From contig CALLFA010000058.1 of assembly GCA_937997635.1 (NCBI GenBank), positions 1 through 64,000 of the forward strand: a DNA stretch of 64,000 bases. Direction: 5' to 3'. The stretch is from an uncultured Saprospiraceae bacterium. Lineage in GTDB: Bacteria > Bacteroidota > Bacteroidia > Chitinophagales > Saprospiraceae. This document shows positions 42,715-50,714 of the stretch, one piece after another. The notes beneath the pieces are model-generated. The model did no database searches and was not told the DNA's origin. It was given only the letters and a program-made list of their open reading frames with translations. The translations under genes were made by a program, and so were the position numbers. Position 1 is the stretch's first letter; every line of letters starts with the position of its first letter.

Positions 42715-43060
42715 GTCGCTTTGCTTGTTGGGTCGACTGAGTCTTGTTGGGGCGTTCGCAGGCTCACTTGTTGGGTCGGCTGATGCCTTGTTGGGTCGTT
42801 CGCAAAGCTCACTTGTTGGGTCGGCTGACGCCTTGTTGGGGCGTTCGCGATGCTCACTTGTTGGGGCGTTCGCAGGCTCACTTGTTGGGGCGTTCGCGAT
42901 GCTCACTTGTTGGGGCGTTCGCAGGCTCACTTGTTGGGTCGGCTAATGCTTTGTTGGGTCGTTCGTGATGCTCACTTGTTGGGGCGTTCGCAAGCTCACT
43001 TGTTGGGTCGGCTGACGCCTTGTTGGGTCGCTTCGCTTGTTGGAACAGCTGACGCCTTGA
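42715..43060. repeat. Minisatellite array 1 (TTGTTGGG units)
   Basis: About 13-14 half-units that each begin TTGTTGGG(T/G)CG run through this stretch, with two types of tail: TTCGCAAAGCTCAC-like (also TTCGCGATGCTCAC) and GCTGACGCC-like. The order is less regular than in array 2, with several units of GG instead of GT at the GGGT position. All six frames are largely open, which creates false reading frames such as PTQQ or LLGRS repeats. It ends in TGGAATGGTTAATTAAAAGC just before the DUF3291 gene's stop. Confidence 0.93.
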
Positions 43061-43074
43061 TGGAATGGTTAATT

Positions 43075-43094
43075 AAAAGCTATAACAATTCATC
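43075..43094. repeat. 20-bp direct repeat, copy 1
   Basis: AAAAGCTATAACAATTCATC occurs here and, identical, at 43928-43947. Each copy directly follows a minisatellite array and precedes (on the plus strand) the stop of a minus-strand gene. This copy overlaps the DUF3291 stop codon. Confidence 0.9.
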
Positions 43095-43611
43095 GAATGA
43101 ATTTCGATGCTACTGATTTAAAATCAAACGCATAATCAGAAGGACCATGTAACTGAAAATGATCTAATCGTTCAACAGCCTCTTCTACAGTTGGTATATT
43201 TCCAGCTTCAATTTTCCACATACAGAAATAAGCTTTACCAAATTTTTCGAACCATTCTTTGCGTCTACGCATAAAAGATAAGTGAGCACCATTAAACACA
43301 AAATTCTTTAGTGATTCGATATCTTTCCAGACGGACACATTAATGATGATTCTGACATTCTTATAGGGATCAAAGCTTGTCGCATTATCTGCTTCGTCAG
43401 TCAGCCGCCAAATAAAGCCTTCACTTTTTTCGGCCACTCCATTAACGTCATCCAGATTATCGACAAATTCTTTCATGACCGGATCGTCAATATCGACTCC
43501 TTTCATTTTGGCGATGTTGATTTGGGCGAGATGTGTGTTGATGATAATTTTTGCTTTAAGGTATGAAATATTTAGGCGGCTGACGCTTGTTGGGTCGTTC
43601 GCAAAGCTCAC
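43090..43611 (-). CDS. DUF3291 family protein with start codon inside repeat
   Basis: This is a protein of up to 173 residues. From about residue 26 it fits DUF3291: HLAQINIAKMKG, DDPVMKEFVDNLDDVN, GFIWRLTDE, then INVSVWKDIESLKNFVF, RRRKEWFEKFG and IPTVEEAVERLDH. The fold is a dimeric alpha/beta barrel with an unknown, possibly monooxygenase-like role. The family starts near HLAQINI, but no ATG, GTG or TTG lies between that point and the minisatellite. The only available start is a GTG at 43611 inside the first unit of array 2 (reading VSFANDPT, V read as Met). So the repeat seems to supply the start and about 10-20 extra residues. Confidence 0.8.
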   Translation of the reverse strand: MSFANDPTSVSRLNISYLKAKIIINTHLAQINIAKMKGVDIDDPVMKEFVDNLDDVNGVAEKSEGFIWRLTDEADNATSFDPYKNVRIIINVSVWKDIESLKNFVFNGAHLSFMRRRKEWFEKFGKAYFCMWKIEAGNIPTVEEAVERLDHFQLHGPSDYAFDFKSVASKFIR

Positions 43612-43906
43612 TTGTTGGGTTGGCTGACGCTTGTTGGGTCGTTCGCAAAGCTCACTTGTTGGGTCGGCTGACGCCTTGTTGGGTCGTTCGCAAAGCTCAC
43701 TTGTTGGGTCGGCTGACGCCTTGTTGGGTTGTTCGCAAAGCTCACTTGTTGGGTCGGCTGACGCCTTGTTGGGTTGTTCGCAAAGCTCACTTGTTGGGTC
43801 GGCTGACGCCTTGTTGGGTCGTTCGCGAAGCTCACTTGTTGGGTCGGCTGACGCCTTGTTGGGTTGTTCGCAAAGCTCACTTGTTGGGTCGGCTGACGCC
43901 TTGTTA
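43573..43906. repeat. Minisatellite array 2 (45-bp period, seven copies)
   Basis: Seven copies of a 45-bp unit begin at 43587, 43631, 43676, 43721, 43766, 43811 and 43856. Each unit is a half TTGTTGGGTCGTTCGC plus AAAGCTCAC and a half TTGTTGGGTCGGCTGACGCC. Copies differ at single positions (GGTC/GGTT, CAAAG/CGAAG). One short copy (44 bp) lies at the DUF3291 end. The period is a multiple of three, so frames stay open on both strands. Confidence 0.96.
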
Positions 43907-43927
43907 GTATGGTTTATTAGAAACTAT

Positions 43928-43947
43928 AAAAGCTATAACAATTCATC
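43928..43947. repeat. 20-bp direct repeat, copy 2
   Basis: An exact second copy of AAAAGCTATAACAATTCATC. It follows array 2 and lies 5 bp from the stop of aroQ. Together with copy 1 it shows that array plus tail were duplicated as one block. A more diverged relative, ACAATTCATCGAATAAATTCG, lies at 24533. Confidence 0.9.
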
Positions 43948-43951
43948 TGAA

Positions 43952-44389
43952 TTATCCAATCAATGAAATAAGTCGCTTAGTCGCATACTGATATCCATCC
44001 GTGCCACATCCACAAATCATACCTTCGACAACGGCAGATATAAAAGAGTGATGTCTAAATGCTTCTCTAGCATGAATGTTAGAAATATGGACTTCTATAA
44101 CAGGGATGTCTACACTAGAAATAGCGTCTCGTAATGCCACAGAAGTGTGCGAATAGGCACCAGGGTTTATCACAATTCCTGATACTGATTTTCTAGCCTC
44201 TTGTATGATGTCTATCAATTCTCCTTCGTGATTACTTTGCTTCGATGTAAGGCTGAAGTTGTGCTCTTCTGCTAAAGTTCTGCACTCGGCTTCGATATCG
44301 GTTAATGTCTTATGTCCATAGACGTCTGGTTCTCTCTCGCCAAGTAGATTGAGATTAGGACCGTTAATGATTAATATCGTTTTTGCCAT
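43952..44389 (-). CDS. aroQ: Type II 3-dehydroquinate dehydratase
   Basis: This is a 145-residue enzyme of the shikimate pathway, converting 3-dehydroquinate to 3-dehydroshikimate in the cytoplasm as a dodecamer. All type II signatures are seen: [18 protein letters not shown] with the catalytic Tyr24 and Arg19, [25 protein letters not shown] and [17 protein letters not shown] with the catalytic His. Length fits the family (140-150). No other shikimate genes are close. The 3' end lies only 5 bp from the array-associated 20-bp repeat. Confidence 0.96.
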   Translation of the reverse strand: MAKTILIINGPNLNLLGEREPDVYGHKTLTDIEAECRTLAEEHNFSLTSKQSNHEGELIDIIQEARKSVSGIVINPGAYSHTSVALRDAISSVDIPVIEVHISNIHAREAFRHHSFISAVVEGMICGCGTDGYQYATKRLISLIG

Positions 44390-44471
44390 AATGTGAATAA
44401 TCCAATGAGTAAATGCAAATATCAGTCCAGATGGTAGAAGTTACTGCGATCTTATTGCTTTTTTTCTGTAT

Positions 44472-44500
44472 TGCTGAGGCAAGACGCCTGCATCGACACA
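44472..44500. repeat. REP-like hairpin element
   Basis: TGCTGAGGCAAGACGCCTGC followed by ATCGACACA is a copy of the family with core AGGCG-AGA-CGCCT and downstream (A/C)AGCGACAC. Other copies lie at 49406 (inverted), 49453, 49533, 56295, 56492, 58554 and in part 61750. Confidence 0.8.
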
Positions 44501-44552
44501 ACTTAAGTTACTGATCCAATGACTGAACTTGTTAACGGCTTAGCAACGACCT

Positions 44553-45572
44553 TTACTCCGCCATCAAATCTAAATACGCCTTAAGATCTTCGATTTGCTG
44601 ATCACTCATTTTTTCTTTGGGATACCTAGGCATGTAAGAGGACTTTCCGTGCATAGCGAAAGTGCCATATCTGATGATTTGATAAATGGAATAACGTGAA
44701 TACGTATCTGCTTTATTACTTAACCATTTAAATGTGAGAAAAGAGTCATCAAGATTAAGGTAACTGTATTTGTTATTTAAGTGACAATGTTTGCAGCTGA
44801 CATCGTATACCAATTTTCCTTTTTGAGCATCTCCAAAACTTTCAGGGTTATTTTTGTCACGTGCTTTTGGTTCGATGAAATGTGCTGGTGAGCCCTTTAG
44901 ATATTTGGATTCCAAAATTTGGATAGCTTCCATTTCTAGCTTTTCTCCACCAATGGCTTTTTGGATAATCGATGCTTCATTTTCATCCAAGTTGAGATCG
45001 CCAAGAGTCAATTGTATTTCCCACAGATAAGCCAATATCGATTCTACTTCCCAGTCGTGCAGCTTACGTCCTTGGGCACACTCAACAGCACACAATTGGA
45101 TGGCTTCTCTAATGTTGTTTTTTGCTGGCTTTATTAAGTCGCCATATTTTTTTACATAATCTCCATTGTAAAAACTTGTTCGATTTACGGCCCCATATAA
45201 ACTTGTGGCTTGTAAGAAAGGCAGTCCTTGTTTTACAACGTATTCTAATCTGGCTTCTGGATCTGAAACACTAAGATCCGGATCTTCCCGTTCAACGTTG
45301 TGACACGAAGTACACACAAAATGCTTGCTTTGTCTTTTTACCTTCTTCTGTCCTTCACCCTCAGAAAAGCCATGCTTGACTAAATCTTCTCCGATCTTTG
45401 CTGATGCTCCTTCTATTGATTCATCTACTGTATGCTCGACAGATCTATAGCCTAATTGATTAAGTGTTTGATAAAGACTTTGGCTCTTATCAAGGATAGC
45501 GACCTCGTTATCTGCTGATTGAAATAGAATCCAAGCTCCTACCAATAATAGTATTGTAATTAAACGACTCAT
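44553..45572 (-). CDS. Di-heme c-type cytochrome
   Basis: This is a 339-residue exported cytochrome with an N-terminal signal/anchor (LITILLLVGAWILFQ). Two heme-attachment motifs are seen: CTSCH (Cys87-His91) and CKHCH (Cys260-His264). The first domain resembles cytochrome c subunits of SoxAX or c-type oxidoreductases (a Cys161/Cys165 pair in QLCAVECAQGRKLHDWEV and nearby Met/His). It acts in periplasmic electron transfer, possibly in thiosulfate- or other small-molecule oxidation. It is the third gene of a minus-strand operon with DUF5777 and a heme lipoprotein. Confidence 0.87.
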   Translation of the reverse strand: MSRLITILLLVGAWILFQSADNEVAILDKSQSLYQTLNQLGYRSVEHTVDESIEGASAKIGEDLVKHGFSEGEGQKKVKRQSKHFVCTSCHNVEREDPDLSVSDPEARLEYVVKQGLPFLQATSLYGAVNRTSFYNGDYVKKYGDLIKPAKNNIREAIQLCAVECAQGRKLHDWEVESILAYLWEIQLTLGDLNLDENEASIIQKAIGGEKLEMEAIQILESKYLKGSPAHFIEPKARDKNNPESFGDAQKGKLVYDVSCKHCHLNNKYSYLNLDDSFLTFKWLSNKADTYSRYSIYQIIRYGTFAMHGKSSYMPRYPKEKMSDQQIEDLKAYLDLMAE

Positions 45573-45588
45573 TGTAAACGGATTATAA

Positions 45589-46458
45589 TTACAGACTAAA
45601 TAAACGTGAAATCGTAAACCCTAATCTAAATTCACCATCAGCGATATTGGATTGTGAGTATGGGATGTAATCCGTCTCACTAATCCCTCTTGTATTGGTA
45701 AAGTTCAGTTGGAAGACATGACCTCCACTCGTATTGAATTCTACACCTAGACCCAAAGCGGGATAGAAGCCATTTTCGCTCGTGCGCAATGAAGAGATAG
45801 GGAAAGTCGTATCAACGATCAAGCCTAATGACTTAGTAATCTGGGCTCTTCCCGCTAAGCCAAGCGCAGGCAGATCATTGTTGTCGTCGGCTGGCACAAT
45901 ATTTCTATACGTCCATGAAGCACTCGCTTGCACTGACAAACGGTCATTAAATTTTCTAGCGGCTAAAAGACCTAAATGGTAACTCCACCTGTGTATTGGG
46001 TTTTCGAAGAAATGCAATACACCTTCAGTTTCACTTTTTGGTTGAGTAGACACTGTTGTCAATCCTAATACGACCAAACTTATTGGTTGTGTTTTTGATG
46101 CCCCTTGAGTCATTAATCGGAATTTTCCAAATGTATTGATCAATTGCCTCAGTGGACCTGATCCTTTTGTTCTGTTGATACCAACCATAAAATTCTCGCG
46201 CACACCGTATTCAAAGCCAATCATGACATCTGAGGCATTTTCCAATCCGTAAAATGTTGGCCATCCTCCACCAGAACCGGCTAGATCACCAAATCTATGC
46301 CCGATACGAAAATCCAATTTCCGCGCTGGCAACATTTCTACTGAATGGGTATTGATGATCCGTCTGTCACCGAAAGTTTGATGGACAGGTTTGGATTCTT
46401 GTGCTGCTAATTCACATATTCCGAGCAATAAGAGGAAAAGACTAAGTGCATACTTCAT
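45589..46458 (-). CDS. DUF5777 outer-membrane-barrel-like protein
   Basis: This is a 289-residue protein with a signal peptide (LSLFLLLLGICELAAQ). It begins with TFGDRRIINTHSVEMLPARK, then LDFRIGHRFGDLAGSGGG, typical of the DUF5777 family. It is rich in strands and ends in a terminal aromatic/Leu (GFTISRLFSL), as barrels do. Members commonly sit next to c-type cytochromes and YceI-like proteins in Bacteroidota. It may form a pore or scaffold for the cytochromes. The gap to the cytochrome gene is 16 bp, and to the upstream lipoprotein 16 bp. Confidence 0.85.
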   Translation of the reverse strand: MKYALSLFLLLLGICELAAQESKPVHQTFGDRRIINTHSVEMLPARKLDFRIGHRFGDLAGSGGGWPTFYGLENASDVMIGFEYGVRENFMVGINRTKGSGPLRQLINTFGKFRLMTQGASKTQPISLVVLGLTTVSTQPKSETEGVLHFFENPIHRWSYHLGLLAARKFNDRLSVQASASWTYRNIVPADDNNDLPALGLAGRAQITKSLGLIVDTTFPISSLRTSENGFYPALGLGVEFNTSGGHVFQLNFTNTRGISETDYIPYSQSNIADGEFRLGFTISRLFSL

Positions 46459-46474
46459 AACTACATTGCTTCAT

Positions 46475-46843
46475 TTAATTTTTGTAACCATTGTCGATCC
46501 AGCAGTTTAAAATGTTTAACTGTTCCGAAGATAAGGATGTTTGCCCATTTGCATAATTTGGTGGCATATCACGAACCACGATTGTCCTATCCACAAATAA
46601 ATCATCGGTCAAAAAGTTGACCAACCCTCTGTAAGTTGTGTAATCCCCTGGAGCTGCAGGTCCGCCATCGTGGCAGTCAACGTAGGCACACGTTGCATCA
46701 ATTATTGGCTTTACACTAGTGGTGTAGGCAATATCATCAGTACATTCGGTAGTTATTACTTCTAGTTGATCGTTTGCACATTGTGATAAACCAAATGCAG
46801 ATATCAGAAAGATGGCAAATTTGAAAACTTTTTTGCTTTTCAT
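46475..46843 (-). CDS. Small heme-binding lipoprotein (CX4CH type)
   Basis: This is a 122-residue predicted lipoprotein (Cys22 in GLSQCAND). A heme-attachment-like motif CAYVDCH (Cys52-x4-Cys57-His58) replaces the usual CxxCH, as in a known subgroup of Bacteroidota cytochrome-like lipoproteins. The distal Met candidate is in VRDMPPNYA. It probably transfers electrons at the outer face of the envelope with its operon partners at 45589 and 44553. The start Met gives a standard signal peptide. Confidence 0.82.
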   Translation of the reverse strand: MKSKKVFKFAIFLISAFGLSQCANDQLEVITTECTDDIAYTTSVKPIIDATCAYVDCHDGGPAAPGDYTTYRGLVNFLTDDLFVDRTIVVRDMPPNYANGQTSLSSEQLNILNCWIDNGYKN

Positions 46844-46902
46844 ACGATTAATTGAGAAGAAGGCAAATTTAGTTATTATAGCGGTTTGCTAGTGAATAAT
46901 AT

Positions 46903-46910
46903 TATTTTTG
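46903..46910 (+). promoter_or_regulatory. Possible -7 box of the bacilliredoxin gene
   Basis: TATTTTTG matches TAnnTTTG and would place the transcript start about 14 nt before the ATG at 46931. No TTG lies at the right distance upstream, so this is only half a promoter. Confidence 0.35.
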
Positions 46911-46930
46911 AAATAAGAAATATATAATAT

Positions 46931-47344
46931 ATGTATCCAATAGAACTTGTTACTCCAATGTCAAAAGAATTGACAGACTTCGGTTTTGAATCATTATCTT
47001 CTGAAGATTCGGTGATCAATACGATAGATAACATGCAAGGCACTGCTTTATTAGTAGTAAATTCTGTTTGTGGCTGTGCAGCGGCAAATGCAAGGCCTGG
47101 TGCTAGAATGGCGATCCAACACACTAAAACACCTGATAAATTATACACTGTTTTTGCTGGTGTAAATAAAGAAGCTACAGCTAAAGCTAGAGAATATCTA
47201 TTGCCATATCCTCCATCATCACCATGTATTGCCCTGTTTAAAGATGGTAATCTGGTTCATATGATTGAAAGACTCAATATTGAGGGTCGTACAGCAGATA
47301 TGATCTCTGAGAACCTTAAACAAGCTTTTGACCAGCACTGTTAA
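46931..47344 (+). CDS. Bacilliredoxin, BrxA/BrxB family
   Basis: This is a 137-residue thioredoxin-fold protein with the bacilliredoxin CGC motif (VVNSVCGCAAANARPG, Cys47 and Cys49). The family removes bacillithiol from S-bacillithiolated proteins; the phylum contains bacillithiol producers, so this role is likely, although no biosynthesis gene is in the window. Length and the flanking PPSSPCIALFKDG strand fit. It is divergent from the cytochrome operon and stands alone. Confidence 0.92.
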   Translation: MYPIELVTPMSKELTDFGFESLSSEDSVINTIDNMQGTALLVVNSVCGCAAANARPGARMAIQHTKTPDKLYTVFAGVNKEATAKAREYLLPYPPSSPCIALFKDGNLVHMIERLNIEGRTADMISENLKQAFDQHC

Positions 47345-47472
47345 GCGCGTTTCTCTTCTTTTTCTTATTAGAATGTAAATTCCTGTAATTGCCTGCTTAG
47401 TGATTATTCCTAAGCATGTGTCCATATAGATAGAATACAGTTTGTTATATTACCAAACAATTGAAAACTAAC

Positions 47473-49386
47473 ATGACGACACATCAACTGCCTGGTGACA
47501 CTACCTTGCCTAGTTCTGAACAAGAAATAGAAGCATTGATAAATCTGGATTCGAGAGAGCACAAGTATACTGTAGAAGATTTTTTTAGAATTCCAGATCA
47601 AGCTAACTTCAAGATATCTCCTGATGGGTCCTACATCTCATATGTTGGTCCTTATCAGCGTAGAAGAAATGTCTTTGTCAAAAACAGAAGTACTGGGGAA
47701 ACGATACGAGTAACTGAAGAGCTAGAAAGAGATATTGGCGGATATACTTGGGTCAATAATCAAAGGCTTATCTACATAAAGGACAGCGGTGGCGATGAAA
47801 ATTTCAAATTATTCGCTGTAGATAGAGATGGCTCTGATTTGAAAGATCTGACTCCATTTGACAAAGTAAGGATACAATTGATAGATGATCTGCCAGACCA
47901 AGAAGATCACATCATTATTGGCATGAATAAGAACAACCCGATGTTGTTTGATCCATACCGCATTAATATCAAAACAGGAGAACTAGAGCAAATTGCAGAA
48001 AATACGAATCCACAAGAACCTTTGGAAGGCTGGATGACTGACAATGATGGCAAGCTTCGCATTTGCATGAAAACCATAGAAGGGATCAATCATGCCATCA
48101 TGTACCGAGACGCAGAAAATGAGCCTTTTCGTGAAGTCATACGAACAAATTTTAAAGATCAATTGGTACCAGTTCAATTTGATGCTGAAAACAGTCATGT
48201 CCTCTATGTGTTGTCCAATTTGAACAGAGATAAAACAGTACTTGTCAAATACGATATGCATGCTAGTAGAGAATCAGGTGATGTCCTGTTAAAAAATGAT
48301 TCTTATGATGTCGGTGGTTTGAATTGGTCTCGAAAAAAGAAAAAGGTAACAGCTGCAAATTACACAAGTTGGAAGACTGAATTTGTATTTTTTGATGATG
48401 ACTCAAAAGCACTTTACGATAAGTTGCATGACCTTTTACCAGGCAAAGAAGTCAGGATCGCAAGTAAGAATAAAGAAGAAACAATATTCATTTTACGCAC
48501 ATTTACTGATCGATCTTTAGGGGCTTTTTATCTCTATGATTCAACGTCGAACGAATTAGAGAAAATCATAGAAGTAAGTCCATGGCTGTCAGAAGACGAT
48601 CTCTCAGAAATGAAGCCGATCAGCTATGAGTCCAGAGACGGTCTTACCATACATGGATATTTGACATTACCAAAATCATACAACAACAGCCCGATACCAA
48701 TCATCATTAATCCACATGGTGGGCCTTGGGTAAGAGACAGTTGGGGCTACAATCCAGAAGTCCAGTTGCTCGCAAGTCGCGGTTATGGCGTTCTTCAAAT
48801 GAATTACAGATCAAGTACAGGCTATGGCAAATCATTTTGGGAGGCAGGTTTCAAAAAGTGGGGTAAGGAAATGCAGAATGACATCACCGATGGTGTCGAT
48901 TATTTAGTAAAAGAAGGCATTGCCGATGCCAATAGGGTAGCGATATATGGTGGCAGTTATGGAGGTTATGCGACATTGGCGGGCATTTGCTATACACCAG
49001 ATCTATATGCTTGCGCAGTCGACTTCGTTGGTGTATCCAATCTCTTTACGTTTATGAATACCATCCCACCATACTGTAAACCATATTTAGATATGCTTCA
49101 TGAGATGGTAGGTGACCCTGAAATAGATAAGCAGCACATGGAAGAGGCTTCACCAGCTTATCATGTCGATAAAATAAAAACACCTCTCTACGTTGTTCAA
49201 GGCGCCAATGACCCAAGAGTCAACATTGACGAATCCGATCAAATTGTAAAATCTTTACGCGCCCGTAATATCGACGTGCCGTATTTAGTAAAGTATGACG
49301 AAGGCCACGGATTTGCCAATGAAGAGAATAAATTTTTATTCTATAAATCTATGCTTGGTTTTATGTTTAAGTACCTACAGGATTAA
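47473..49386 (+). CDS. S9 family peptidase (prolyl-oligopeptidase/acylaminoacyl peptidase type)
   Basis: This is a protein of 637 residues from the ATG at 47473; a TTG 12 bp upstream is an alternative. The N-terminal part (about 40-370) is a beta-propeller (ISPDGSYISYVGPYQRR). The C-terminal alpha/beta hydrolase domain has Ser in GGSYGGYA (about residue 495), Asp in ANDPRVN (about 580) and His in EGHGFANE (about 612), with INPHGGPW forming the oxyanion region. No signal peptide is seen, so it is a cytoplasmic peptidase working on short peptides. It is a stand-alone gene followed by REP-like repeats. Confidence 0.93.
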   Translation: MTTHQLPGDTTLPSSEQEIEALINLDSREHKYTVEDFFRIPDQANFKISPDGSYISYVGPYQRRRNVFVKNRSTGETIRVTEELERDIGGYTWVNNQRLIYIKDSGGDENFKLFAVDRDGSDLKDLTPFDKVRIQLIDDLPDQEDHIIIGMNKNNPMLFDPYRINIKTGELEQIAENTNPQEPLEGWMTDNDGKLRICMKTIEGINHAIMYRDAENEPFREVIRTNFKDQLVPVQFDAENSHVLYVLSNLNRDKTVLVKYDMHASRESGDVLLKNDSYDVGGLNWSRKKKKVTAANYTSWKTEFVFFDDDSKALYDKLHDLLPGKEVRIASKNKEETIFILRTFTDRSLGAFYLYDSTSNELEKIIEVSPWLSEDDLSEMKPISYESRDGLTIHGYLTLPKSYNNSPIPIIINPHGGPWVRDSWGYNPEVQLLASRGYGVLQMNYRSSTGYGKSFWEAGFKKWGKEMQNDITDGVDYLVKEGIADANRVAIYGGSYGGYATLAGICYTPDLYACAVDFVGVSNLFTFMNTIPPYCKPYLDMLHEMVGDPEIDKQHMEEASPAYHVDKIKTPLYVVQGANDPRVNIDESDQIVKSLRARNIDVPYLVKYDEGHGFANEENKFLFYKSMLGFMFKYLQD

Positions 49387-49399
49387 GAAACATTAAGTT

Positions 49400-49650
49400 A
49401 GTTAGGTCGCTGTAGGCGTGGCGCCCGTTCAATAGAATTTCTTGGCCCCTTATGCTGAGGCGAGACGCCTACAGCGACACACCTTAATGTTCCTTACTGT
49501 CTTAATGGTTCAAAAGAGTATATTAATCCCATATGCTGAGACGACACACCTACAGCAACCCATCTTAACGTCCTTAATGTTCCTCTTCTTAATCCCTTAA
49601 TGTTTAACCCCACTTAACATACCCTTTTCTTAATCCCTTAATGTTCAACC
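49400..49650. repeat. REP-like and TTAATGTT-rich repeat cluster
   Basis: An inverted copy (GTCGCTGTAGGCGTGGCGCC at 49406) and two direct copies (49453-49482, 49533-49560) of the TGAGGCGAGACGCCTACAGC element lie here. They are mixed with repeated phrases CTTAATG(T/G)TTC, AATGGTTCAAAAGAGT and AACCCCNCT. The cluster fills the gap between the S9 peptidase and VOC genes. Confidence 0.82.
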
Positions 49651-49654
49651 CCGC

Positions 49655-50713
49655 TCAGTCTTTCCGCCGCCCAAATCCCAAACACCTCAACATCCACTTA
49701 GGCAAGGCCTTCTCCGGATCCCGCTTCTTCAAATCAAGATACCAGTTCATCGATTTAAGAATAGGAATTTTGTGTGCTTCCACAAACTCTATCAGTGTAC
49801 CATCTGGATCTTCGATATAAGAGAAATGTCCTGCTGCCTCTCCCATATCAAAGTGATTGCCACTGTCCACAGTAAACGGATGTCCAGCATGCTCACACAA
49901 TGTCCGCATAGCATCCATGCCTTGTACATCAAAACACAAATGAATGAAGCCTAAGTCTCCCCACATTCTGTCTTTAAATAGTTGCTTTGGTTGGCGATCC
50001 ATGGCTTGCACCAATTCCAATTCGCTACGACCAATCCATTGACTGAAGGGGCCTCGTCTTGGTTTGCTGTGCGTGATCAAACAACGTCTAAATGTTGATT
50101 CCTTTCCGTCCATTACAGTGTAATCTGGAAAAACACCAGTCTCATCATAAATAATTTGATCGTAGCCTAATACAGTCTTATAAAATGCCAAAGATCGACT
50201 CATGTCTGAAACTCCGATTGTGGTCCCGTAGACGCCGCCAGTAGTCGGAGCTTGAGACACGTACCAATCTTGTCCTTCAACAACTTCAATGAGATTGCCT
50301 TGTAAGTCTTTAAGTATTAATCGTTGCTTACCATCTGGGGCCAACACAGGATCACTTAAGCTAGGGATGTTTTCTTTTTTAAGATGTCTGGCAGTTTTTG
50401 TTACATTCTTACTCTTGATTTTCAATGCGTAAATGCCCAGATCGCCAAGTTGAATATTTGTTTTTGGAGGCTCTGGCGTACGACTGGTGTATTGCCAAAT
50501 TTCTATTCCACCTCCACCTTGCATGCTCATCGCGAGTACAGCATGTCTGCTTCTTGGTTCGCCACCAGTGTATGGCAGCATCAATTCCGCAGTAGCGGCT
50601 TCATCAAAAATAGGAACGTCAATACGAAACGCTTTTCTATACCAATCCCAGGTTTTATAACAATCAGAATTACCGATACCGACTTGTTGGATGCCGCCTA
50701 TGATGGGTTGCAT
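49655..50713 (-). CDS. Two-domain VOC (glyoxalase/dioxygenase fold) protein
   Basis: This is a 352-residue protein with two vicinal-oxygen-chelate domains. The first (about 1-125) begins with IIGGIQQVGIGNSDCYKTWDWYRKA. The second (about 138-330) begins with GVYGTTIGVSDMSRSLAFYK and ends with DMGEAAGHFSYIEDPDGTLIEFVE, which holds a Glu metal ligand. His ligands are partly visible (LGFIHLCFD). The C-terminal tail is basic. It starts 1 bp after the stop of the serine-palmitoyltransferase-like gene, so the two are surely co-transcribed. The role is unknown; a link with sphingolipid base synthesis is inference. Confidence 0.85.
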   Translation of the reverse strand: MQPIIGGIQQVGIGNSDCYKTWDWYRKAFRIDVPIFDEAATAELMLPYTGGEPRSRHAVLAMSMQGGGGIEIWQYTSRTPEPPKTNIQLGDLGIYALKIKSKNVTKTARHLKKENIPSLSDPVLAPDGKQRLILKDLQGNLIEVVEGQDWYVSQAPTTGGVYGTTIGVSDMSRSLAFYKTVLGYDQIIYDETGVFPDYTVMDGKESTFRRCLITHSKPRRGPFSQWIGRSELELVQAMDRQPKQLFKDRMWGDLGFIHLCFDVQGMDAMRTLCEHAGHPFTVDSGNHFDMGEAAGHFSYIEDPDGTLIEFVEAHKIPILKSMNWYLDLKKRDPEKALPKWMLRCLGFGRRKD

Positions 50714-50714
50714 A

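Noticed and set aside
42631-42968. Several long overlapping reading frames with PTQQ or LLGRS repeats
   Set aside because: They arise because the repeat period keeps frames open on both strands. They lack ribosome sites and family similarity.
43587-43906. Possible CRISPR array
   Set aside because: The 45-bp units repeat over their full length with only point changes; there are no unique spacers and no cas genes in the window. It is a minisatellite.
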